Assembly: GCA_021296375.1 (NCBI GenBank)
Contig: JAGWAQ010000065.1
Coordinates: 1-5,497 of the forward strand
DNA: 5,497 nucleotides
Source of the DNA: Alphaproteobacteria bacterium
GTDB taxonomy: Bacteria > Pseudomonadota > Alphaproteobacteria > Puniceispirillales > UBA1172
Direction: 5' to 3'
Positions within the stretch are counted from its first letter, which is position 1. The number at the start of each line of letters is the position of its first letter. The translations under genes and the position numbers were made by a program. This document shows, one piece after another, positions 1 to 5,246 of this stretch. The notes under the pieces are model-generated. The model made no database searches. It was not told the origin of the DNA and saw nothing but the letters and a program-made list of their open reading frames with translations.

Positions 1-42
1 ACCCGCACCATGACCCAGATCAGGGAAGCGGCAAAAGGTTAG
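1..42 (+). CDS. Possible C-terminal end of an unidentified plus-strand gene (partial)
   Basis: From the first base there is an open frame of 13 codons, ending TMTQIREAAKG, that closes with TAG at 40-42. If real, it is the tail of a gene converging on the desulfurase-like gene, with 12 bp between the two stop codons. The fragment is too short to assign a family. An open frame of this length is easily expected by chance, so this is only a placeholder for a gene that may lie to the left. Confidence 0.2.
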   Translation, partial: TRTMTQIREAAKG

Positions 43-54
43 GGCCAACCCGGG

Positions 55-1278
55 CTAGAGAATTTGGTCGAGCGCGTTGAGCGCCTGGTCAATTTCCGCC
101 CGTGTGGTGTAATGGACAAAGGACAGGCGGACGACGCCATCATCAGGATTGATCCCCAACCCATCCAGCGGCCGCACGGCATAAAAATTCCCCGCCCCGG
201 CCATGACGCCGAAATACGCCAGTTTCTTGGCGATATCACAGGATGACATGCGGGATGAGGTAAAGGTGACGGTGGGGGCGCGGCGGTTGGCGTCGGTTGA
301 GCCGATCAGGCGGATGTCGTTGCGCTGGGATAAATATTCCAGCATCGGGGCAAGGTTGGCGATCTCGGCGTTGCGGAACAGCTTTTCCACCCGTCGCGGC
401 CGTCCGCCGTCATCCGCCCCGCCATGATAGGCGTCAATCGCATCAAAATAATCGAACATGCCGTTGGCGGCGGCCACCTGCGCGTGGGCTGGCCCCGCCG
501 GCACCATGTATTTTTCGGGAATATCATGGTTGAAATAATGGGCTTGCGGCTCGATCATCGCCTTCGCGCTATCCCTGATCACCATCGCGCCCTGATGGGG
601 GCCATAGGTCTTGTAGGCGGAAAACAAATACACATCCGCCCCCAGCGCATCGACATCAGGCAATCCATGGGGGCAATAGGACACGCCATCCACCACCAGG
701 ATCGCCCCGGCGTCATGAACAAGGTCGGCAATAGGGCGAATGTCATGGATTTCCGCAATGACGTTTGAACAATGGGTCATGGCGACAATTTTCGTGCCCT
801 CGTCCAGCAACGGGATCAGGTCATCGGTGTTCAGCTGGCCGGTCTCATGGTCAATCGGCCAGACTTTTACGGTGATCCCCCGCCCTGCCATGCGGTGCCA
901 GGACCCGGCGTTGGCCTCATGCTCCTGTTCCGAAACAACGATGCTGTCGCCAGCCGACATGCGCCCCAGAAAGCCCTGCGCCAGCACATAGGTGTTCTGT
1001 GAGGTCGACGGGCCGTACATCACTTCATGGGGATGAACATTGAGGTAATGGGCGAGCCGTTCATGGGCCTGATCCATCTCCTCCCCGGCTTCGATTGAGG
1101 CTTTGTAATACCCGTAGGGCTGAACCTTGCGCTGCTCAAAATAGCGGCTGAAGCGATCGATCACCTGCTGGCACATGTAGGACCCGCCGGCGTTTTCAAA
1201 ATTCGCATGGTCTTTCAGCTTTGGCGTTGAAAAGGCCGGAAACTGGCTGCGGACATAATTCAGATCAAGTTTGGTCAT
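55..1278 (-). CDS. Cysteine desulfurase-like PLP-dependent enzyme (aminotransferase class V, SufS-like)
   Basis: This is a 407-residue fold-type I PLP enzyme of aminotransferase class V, resembling the SufS-like 'cysteine desulfurase-like protein' group. Visible landmarks, numbered from the chosen start, are His120 in SEQEHEAN (expected to stack on PLP), Asn172 in HCSNV, Asp197 in VVDGVSY (pairs with the pyridine nitrogen), the Schiff-base Lys223 in SAYKTYGPHQG, and Arg384 in VVRLSF, a likely substrate-carboxylate ligand. The loop that carries the nucleophilic cysteine in true SufS (RTGHHC) instead reads AGAGNFYAVRP, with a tyrosine about where the cysteine should be. Cysteine desulfurase activity is therefore doubtful; a related lyase, epimerase or transferase role is possible. 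The protein is presumably cytosolic, with no signal peptide. I chose ATG 1278 because GGGGAAAAGAG lies just upstream and homology starts there; an upstream in-frame start near 1335 has no ribosome binding site. No suf genes are adjacent, so the context does not reveal its pathway. Confidence 0.88.
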   Translation of the reverse strand: MTKLDLNYVRSQFPAFSTPKLKDHANFENAGGSYMCQQVIDRFSRYFEQRKVQPYGYYKASIEAGEEMDQAHERLAHYLNVHPHEVMYGPSTSQNTYVLAQGFLGRMSAGDSIVVSEQEHEANAGSWHRMAGRGITVKVWPIDHETGQLNTDDLIPLLDEGTKIVAMTHCSNVIAEIHDIRPIADLVHDAGAILVVDGVSYCPHGLPDVDALGADVYLFSAYKTYGPHQGAMVIRDSAKAMIEPQAHYFNHDIPEKYMVPAGPAHAQVAAANGMFDYFDAIDAYHGGADDGGRPRRVEKLFRNAEIANLAPMLEYLSQRNDIRLIGSTDANRRAPTVTFTSSRMSSCDIAKKLAYFGVMAGAGNFYAVRPLDGLGINPDDGVVRLSFVHYTTRAEIDQALNALDQIL

Positions 1279-1450
1279 CTCTTTTCCCCAATTACTCATC
1301 ATCATCAGTCTGACGAAGTTCAGGCAGGCTGGCAAGCGAAGGGAAACCCGGTTTGGATTGAACCAACCCTTGTGATGACCCGAAAGACCTGTGGATTAAG
1401 AGATAATTAACCTTGTTTTGATAGGCTGAGGGCGAATCACCACTTTGATC

Positions 1451-1456
1451 AGGAGG
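1451..1456 (+). promoter_or_regulatory. Perfect Shine-Dalgarno AGGAGG ahead of a microprotein ORF
   Basis: The sequence AGGAGG lies 5 nt before ATG 1462. This is a full match to the anti-Shine-Dalgarno core at usable spacing and is the main reason to treat the 30-codon frame behind it as translated. Confidence 0.55.
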
Positions 1457-1461
1457 GCATT

Positions 1462-1554
1462 ATGCCAATGTACATGATGAAGGTAATGGGCGGGACCGTG
1501 CTTGTGTCCTTGCTGCTGGTGGTTTGGGCGGTCACCGTTTGCGCCATCGCATGA
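1462..1554 (+). CDS. Putative 30-residue single-pass membrane microprotein
   Basis: This frame of 30 codons plus TGA is too short for standard gene callers. The N-terminus is MPMYMMKVM, with five methionines in the first nine residues and Lys7 as the only charged residue. Residues 10-30 form an unbroken hydrophobic stretch (Val, Leu, Ala, one Trp at 22, one Cys at 27) long enough to span the membrane once, and the protein ends as that segment ends. The single lysine predicts a cytoplasmic N-terminus. Support comes from a perfect AGGAGG 5 nt upstream and the strong hydrophobic composition. It sits alone between divergent and convergent minus-strand genes, so it would need its own promoter, and I see no convincing one. 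I do not recognise the family. It could act like other small membrane proteins that bind a larger complex, or it could be a chance frame; function is unknown. Confidence 0.45.
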   Translation: MPMYMMKVMGGTVLVSLLLVVWAVTVCAIA

Positions 1555-1603
1555 AGCGCGTGAAAGCGCATGAAGAATTTGGAGCGCGTGAAAGCGCATG
1601 AAG
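1555..1603 (+). repeat. Pair of 21-bp direct repeats with hairpin potential
   Basis: An identical 21-bp unit occurs at 1555-1575 and 1583-1603, a period of 28 bp separated by AATTTGG. Each copy contains GCGCGTGAAAGCGC, whose GCGC arms can fold into a 4-bp stem around GTGAAA. Within the unit there is a shorter echo of about 10 bp (GCGCATGAA, GCGCGTGAA, GCGCATGAA), suggesting growth by local duplication. The array begins directly after the microprotein stop codon. Confidence 0.8.
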
Positions 1604-1642
1604 GGTAATGACGTCTTGCCCCCGGGTCTTCAACCACCCGCT

Positions 1643-1679
1643 AAAAAAAAACCGCTGAAGTGTGGAACTTCAACGGTTT
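1643..1679 (-). terminator. Rho-independent terminator downstream of tRNA-Lys, possibly bidirectional
   Basis: The arms 1649-1661 and 1667-1679 form a 13-bp stem with a 5-nt loop. Read on the minus strand, the only non-Watson-Crick pair is a U-G wobble, and the stem is followed by a run of nine U residues (the plus-strand A-tract 1643-1651). It starts 7 nt past the tRNA 3' end, so it is well placed to end the minus-strand transcript carrying tRNA-Lys. On the plus strand the wobble becomes a C-A mismatch, but TTTCTTT follows the stem, so it may also stop transcription coming from the microprotein side. Confidence 0.85.
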
Positions 1680-1686
1680 CTTTAAA

Positions 1687-1762
1687 TGGTGAGCGCTACA
1701 GGATTCGAACCTGTGACCCAGTGATTAAAAGTCACTTGCTCTACCAACTGAGCTAAGCGCCC
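1687..1762 (-). tRNA. tRNA-Lys (anticodon TTT)
   Basis: This 76-nt cloverleaf has its CCA end encoded in the DNA. The acceptor stem is 7 bp (GGGCGCT with AGCGCTC, one G-U pair) with discriminator A. The D arm reads GCTC-AGTTGGTA-GAGC, the anticodon stem AGTGA/TCACT encloses loop CTTTTAA, the variable loop is GGGTC, and the T arm is ACAGG-TTCGAAT-CCTGT. The anticodon UUU (plus-strand bases 1727-1729) decodes AAA and AAG lysine codons. Every stem is intact, so the gene should be functional. It lies 106 bp after coaD on the same strand and is followed at once by a strong terminator. Confidence 0.97.
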
Positions 1763-1776
1763 TCACGAACAAGCGG

Positions 1777-1805
1777 AAACTAAGAGATACCGCCTGTATA
1801 ATCAA
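1777..1805 (-). promoter_or_regulatory. Weak candidate promoter for tRNA-Lys
   Basis: On the minus strand, TTGATT (1800-1805) and TAGTTT (1777-1782) are 17 bp apart. This would place the transcription start about 8 nt before the mature tRNA. The -10 match is poor, so co-transcription from coaD is an equally good explanation. Confidence 0.22.
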
Positions 1806-1868
1806 GCCTTTTGATGGCCTGAGGTAAAGATTTTTTAATTTTCCCTTTATTCTTCAGAATTCAGGACT

Positions 1869-2369
1869 TTATTTGCATTTTTCCGTCAGGGCATCGGCGA
1901 TCAATTGCGGCACAAAACCTGAAATATCGCCATCCAGCTTGGCGATTTCCTTGACCATGCTGGAGGCGATGAACTGGTTTTTTTCCGACGCCATCAGGAA
2001 CACCGTTTCAATCTCGGCGTTCATGCGTCGGTTCATGCCGGTCATCTGGAATTCATATTCAAAATCCGTCACCGCCCGCAGGCCACGAATGATCATGGCG
2101 GCGTTGCTGGATTTGGCAAAATCAATCAACAGCCCGCTGAAACTCACGACCTCGATTTTTGCCGTGACCTCACCCTGGCTTTTGATGTGGTCGATCTCGC
2201 GGCTCAACAGCTCGACCCGTTCATCAATGCTGAACATCGGGGATTTGCCGGCGTCTTTCGCCACCGCCACCAGCAAATGATCGGTGATCTTGGCGCCGCG
2301 GCGGATAATATCGAGATGGCCATTGGTGACAGGGTCAAAACTGCCGGGGTAAATTGCCGTTCTGGTCAT
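1869..2369 (-). CDS. coaD: Phosphopantetheine adenylyltransferase (PPAT, CoaD)
   Basis: This 166-residue cytosolic enzyme transfers AMP from ATP to 4'-phosphopantetheine, giving dephospho-CoA, the penultimate step of coenzyme A synthesis. It matches the usual family length. Nucleotidyltransferase motifs are clear: YPGSFDPVTNGHLD at 7-20 contains the T-x-G-H signature (Thr15 to His18), Lys42 lies in the GKSP segment, IIRGLRAVTDFEYE at 93-106 carries the substrate-binding arginines, and FIASSMVKEIA at 133-143 is the ISSxxVRE-type motif. Its ATG (2367-2369) overlaps the gyrA stop TGA (2366-2368) as ATGA, and a GGGG stretch near the end of gyrA may act as its ribosome binding site, so translational coupling to gyrA is likely. 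The gene is intact. Confidence 0.97.
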   Translation of the reverse strand: MTRTAIYPGSFDPVTNGHLDIIRRGAKITDHLLVAVAKDAGKSPMFSIDERVELLSREIDHIKSQGEVTAKIEVVSFSGLLIDFAKSSNAAMIIRGLRAVTDFEYEFQMTGMNRRMNAEIETVFLMASEKNQFIASSMVKEIAKLDGDISGFVPQLIADALTEKCK

Positions 2370-5035
2370 GATGTTGCCCCGTCTTCGGTGGCTTCAGACG
2401 CGGGGGCAATTGCTTCAGTAGTTGCTTCTTCAGGAGTTTCCCCATCAGGCGCGTCCCCTTCGCTGGCATCGTCATCTTTTTCCTGGATAAGCCCCACCGA
2501 CACGACTTTTTCATCTTCGCCGGTGGAAAACAGCGTCACCCCCTGGGTTTTGCGGCTGGCGATGCGGATACTGTCGCCTTCCGCGCCATGGACACGAATC
2601 CGGATGACGGTACCGCCATCGGTGGCCAGCATCAGCTGGTCGTCTTCCGTGACAGGGAAAGACGCCACCACAGGGCCATTGCGTTCCGAGGTTTCGATAT
2701 TGGCCACCCCCTGCCCGCCGCGTCCCGTGATGCGGTAATCATCAGCCTTGGTGCGTTTGCCATAGCCGTTTTCCGTCACCGCCAGCACATACTGGTTTTC
2801 GGGGTCATCGAGAATAGCCATCGACACGACCTGATCATCATTAAGCAGGCGGATGCCGCGAACACCGGTGGAATCTCGGCCGCGGAAGACCCGCACATCA
2901 CTGGTCTTGAAGCGGATCGCCTTGCCGTTGCGCGTGGCCATCAGGATATTGGCGTCTTCCGCGCAGGGGTGAACAGCGATCAGGCTGTCGCCTTCATCCA
3001 GTTTCATGGCGATCTTGCCGTTGCTTTTGATTTTCGTGAAATCGGACAGCATGTTGCGGCGGATATTGCCATTGGCGGTGGCGAACATCACATTCAGGCT
3101 ATCCCAGGCTTCCGGATTATCAGGCATCGGCATGATGGTCTGGATATTTTCATCCTGGGCGATCGGCAACAGGTTGATCATCGCCTTGCCAAGGGATTGC
3201 GGCGCGGCTTCGGGCAAGCGGTAGCATTTCAGCTGATACACCTGCCCTTTTGAGGTGAAGAACAGGATCGGCGTATGGGTATTGGCGACGAACAGCTGGG
3301 TGACGAAATCCTCATCACGGGTTTTCATCCCTGCCCGGCCCTTGCCGCCACGACGCTGGGCACGATAAACCGACAGCGGCACGCGCTTGATGTAACCGCG
3401 ATGGCTGACCGTCACCACCATGTCTTCCTGCTGGATCAGGTCTTCGTCATCCTGATCACCGGCATGGTCGGAAATTTCCGTGCGGCGTAGATCCCCCACG
3501 GACTCCCGTGAAGCGGCAAATTCATTGAGGATGACCTCGATCATCCGCTCACGCGTTGACAGGATGCCCAGGTAATCGGTGATCTTTTCCGCCAGGTCTT
3601 TGGTTTCATCCGCCAGCTTGTCGCGTTCCATGCCGGTCAGGCGCTGGAGCCGCAGCTCGAGAATGGCGCGCGCCTGGGCTTCCGACAATTGGTACTTGCC
3701 GTCCACGACCTCACGGCCCGGTTCCGCGATCAGCGCGATGAAGGGCGCGACCTCTTCCGCTGGCCATTGGGTTGAGGTCAGCTCACGGCGGGCGGTTTCA
3801 GCATCAGGGGCGCGGCGGATCAGCTCAATCACCCGATCGATGCTGGTCAAGGCCACCATCAGCCCCGCCAGGATATGGGCGCGATCACGGGCCTTGCCGA
3901 GCAGATGCCGCGTGCGGCGGGTGACCACCTCTTCCCTGAAGGCGCAAAAGGATTTGATGACCCCCAGTATCCCCATTTGTTCAGGTTTGCCGCCATTCAG
4001 CACCAGCTGATTGACCGCAAAACTGGTTTGCAGACGGGTGTGGCGATAGAGCTGGTTCAGCACCACATCGCCCTGGGCATCACGTTTGATGTCGATCACC
4101 ACCCGCATGCCGGAGCGATCGGATTCATCACGAATATCGGAAATGCCTTCGATCGTCTTGTCGCGCACCAGCTCGCCAATGCGTTCCAGCAATTGCGCCT
4201 TGTTCACCTGATACGGCAATTCATGGATAAGTATCCGTTCACGGTCACGGGCGTCGGTCTCAATCTCAGCTTTTGCCCGCACCGGGATGCTGCCGCGGCC
4301 GGTTTCAAACGCCGAACGAATCCCCGCCCGCCCCATGATGATGCCGCCAGTAGGGAAATCTGGCCCCGGCACGATCTCCATCACCTCGTCAAGGGTGATG
4401 TTGGGGTTGCGGATATACGCCATGCAGGCGTCGATCACTTCCGTCGGGTTGTGGGGCGGAATATTGGTCGCCATCCCCACCGCGATCCCCCCCGCGCCAT
4501 TGACCAGCAGGTTGGGGTATTCAGCAGGCAGAACCGAAGGTTCTTCCTGGGTTTCATCATAGTTGGGGATGAAATCAACCGTGTCACGATCAATGTCACG
4601 CAGCAGGGTTTCAGCGACTTTTGCCAGCCGTGATTCGGTGTAACGCATGGCGGCTGGCGGATCACCGTCAACAGAACCAAAATTCCCCTGCCCGTCGACC
4701 AGCGTGACGCGCATGGAAAAATCCTGCGCCATCCGCACCATGGATTCGTAAATCGCGCTGTCGCCATGGGGGTGGTAGTTACCCATGACATCCCCGACGA
4801 CGCGGGCGGATTTGCGGTAGGCTTTGGACCAGTCGTAGCCGCCTTCCATCATGGCATAGAGAATCCGGCGGTGGACCGGCTTCAGCCCGTCACGAACATC
4901 GGGAAGCGCCCGCGACACGATCACGCTCATGGCGTAATCGAGGTAGGATTTGCGCATTTCCTCAGTGATGGAAATACCGGTTTCGCCAGGGGTATGTTCA
5001 GGCGGCATTTGATCGGGTGGTGTTTGGTCGGTCAC
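2366..5035 (-). CDS. gyrA: DNA gyrase subunit A
   Basis: GyrA is the DNA-breaking and rejoining subunit of gyrase (A2B2), which introduces negative supercoils using ATP. With the GTG start at 5035 the protein has 889 residues, near the E. coli length of 875. The catalytic domain covers about 30-500: DVRDGLKPVHRR near 46, the quinolone region YHPHGDSAIYE at 87-97, and the DNA-linking Tyr132 in AAMRYTESR. The C-terminal pinwheel (about 540-850) shows six blade-like repeats starting near 547, 597, 656, 704, 757 and 807. The GyrA box QRRGGKG at 560-566, needed for DNA wrapping, separates it from ParC. Residues from about 852 form an acidic tail rich in Asp, Glu, Ala and Thr. I prefer GTG 5035 over an in-frame GTG at 5047 because GGAG lies 6 nt before it. 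The stop overlaps the coaD start. Confidence 0.97.
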   Translation of the reverse strand: MTDQTPPDQMPPEHTPGETGISITEEMRKSYLDYAMSVIVSRALPDVRDGLKPVHRRILYAMMEGGYDWSKAYRKSARVVGDVMGNYHPHGDSAIYESMVRMAQDFSMRVTLVDGQGNFGSVDGDPPAAMRYTESRLAKVAETLLRDIDRDTVDFIPNYDETQEEPSVLPAEYPNLLVNGAGGIAVGMATNIPPHNPTEVIDACMAYIRNPNITLDEVMEIVPGPDFPTGGIIMGRAGIRSAFETGRGSIPVRAKAEIETDARDRERILIHELPYQVNKAQLLERIGELVRDKTIEGISDIRDESDRSGMRVVIDIKRDAQGDVVLNQLYRHTRLQTSFAVNQLVLNGGKPEQMGILGVIKSFCAFREEVVTRRTRHLLGKARDRAHILAGLMVALTSIDRVIELIRRAPDAETARRELTSTQWPAEEVAPFIALIAEPGREVVDGKYQLSEAQARAILELRLQRLTGMERDKLADETKDLAEKITDYLGILSTRERMIEVILNEFAASRESVGDLRRTEISDHAGDQDDEDLIQQEDMVVTVSHRGYIKRVPLSVYRAQRRGGKGRAGMKTRDEDFVTQLFVANTHTPILFFTSKGQVYQLKCYRLPEAAPQSLGKAMINLLPIAQDENIQTIMPMPDNPEAWDSLNVMFATANGNIRRNMLSDFTKIKSNGKIAMKLDEGDSLIAVHPCAEDANILMATRNGKAIRFKTSDVRVFRGRDSTGVRGIRLLNDDQVVSMAILDDPENQYVLAVTENGYGKRTKADDYRITGRGGQGVANIETSERNGPVVASFPVTEDDQLMLATDGGTVIRIRVHGAEGDSIRIASRKTQGVTLFSTGEDEKVVSVGLIQEKDDDASEGDAPDGETPEEATTEAIAPASEATEDGATS

Positions 5036-5041
5036 GCGACG

Positions 5042-5045
5042 CTCC
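5042..5045 (-). promoter_or_regulatory. Shine-Dalgarno GGAG that decides the gyrA start
   Basis: On the minus strand GGAG is followed by six bases and then GTG 5035. Choosing the upstream GTG at 5047 would put this site inside the coding region and leave only AT-rich sequence ahead of the start. The site therefore favours the shorter protein by four residues. Confidence 0.65.
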
Positions 5046-5066
5046 ACTTAAAAAATATTGTGTATT

Positions 5067-5075
5067 TTTATACCA
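5067..5075 (-). promoter_or_regulatory. Candidate extended -10 promoter for gyrA
   Basis: The minus strand reads TGGTATAAA, an extended -10 (TGnTATAAA), within an AT-rich gap between the ssb terminator and gyrA. The start of transcription would fall near 5060, giving a leader of about 25 nt with the ribosome binding site properly placed. No good -35 lies 16-18 bp upstream. Because a terminator separates ssb from gyrA, a promoter is expected in this interval. Confidence 0.4.
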
Positions 5076-5115
5076 AATTTGCCGCTTCAATACTACATAT
5101 TGTTATGGATTTCAT

Positions 5116-5147
5116 AAAAAATGCCAGCGTCGTAAAACACTGGCATT
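5116..5147 (-). terminator. Rho-independent terminator downstream of ssb
   Basis: AATGCCAG (5120-5127) and CTGGCATT (5140-5147) form a perfect 8-bp stem, with two more inner pairs possible beyond a mismatch. On the minus strand the stem runs into TTTTTT (plus-strand A-tract 5116-5121). It lies about 100 bp after the ssb stop and before the gyrA promoter region, so it should separate the two transcripts. Confidence 0.82.
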
Positions 5148-5191
5148 GATCGTGCTTCGCCCCCGTGAACCGAGGCAAAAGCTATATAGTT

Positions 5192-5246
5192 GTTCAGCCC
5201 GGCTGGGTTCAGCAGGCTGGGTTCAGCAGGCTGGGTTCAGCAGGCT
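5192..5246 (-). repeat. 14-bp tandem repeat, about four copies, abutting the ssb stop codon
   Basis: The plus-strand unit is GTTCAGCAGGCTGG. Copies at 5207-5220 and 5221-5234 are perfect. A fourth copy (5235-5246) matches for 12 of 14 bases, up to the base before the ssb stop triplet, and a degenerate 15-bp copy (CCC in place of CA) occupies 5192-5206. Read in the ssb direction, adjacent units contain GCTG-AACC-CAGC, so the transcript could form a row of small 4-bp hairpins in the ssb 3' untranslated region. Confidence 0.9.

Noticed and set aside
36..60. Short G/C-rich inverted matches downstream of the desulfurase-like gene as a terminator
   Set aside because: Only 3-4 bp stems can form (for example GGTT with AACC), and no T-tract follows on the minus strand.
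1390..1398. DnaA-box-like 9-mer TGTGGATTA beside an AT-rich patch
   Set aside because: It has one mismatch to the consensus and stands alone. About one such match is expected by chance in a window of this size, and there is no cluster or origin-associated gene.
1396..1637. Overlapping minus-strand reading frames of 62 and 67 codons
   Set aside because: They have no ribosome binding site, are rich in His and Gln in an unnatural pattern, run through the direct repeats, and lie opposite the better supported microprotein.
1797..1802. Plus-strand TATAAT between tRNA-Lys and coaD
   Set aside because: It is a perfect -10 hexamer but has no -35 partner at 16-18 bp and no plus-strand gene downstream, only the antisense of coaD.
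1820..1850. Possible coaD terminator in the AT-rich stretch
   Set aside because: The only stem is a 5-bp AT-rich pairing (TAAAG with CTTTA) with a long loop and no T-tract on the minus strand.
2187..4633. Long plus-strand open frames opposite gyrA and coaD (183, 221 and 252 codons)
   Set aside because: They are antisense shadows of two well-conserved minus-strand genes; their predicted proteins show no coherent domains.
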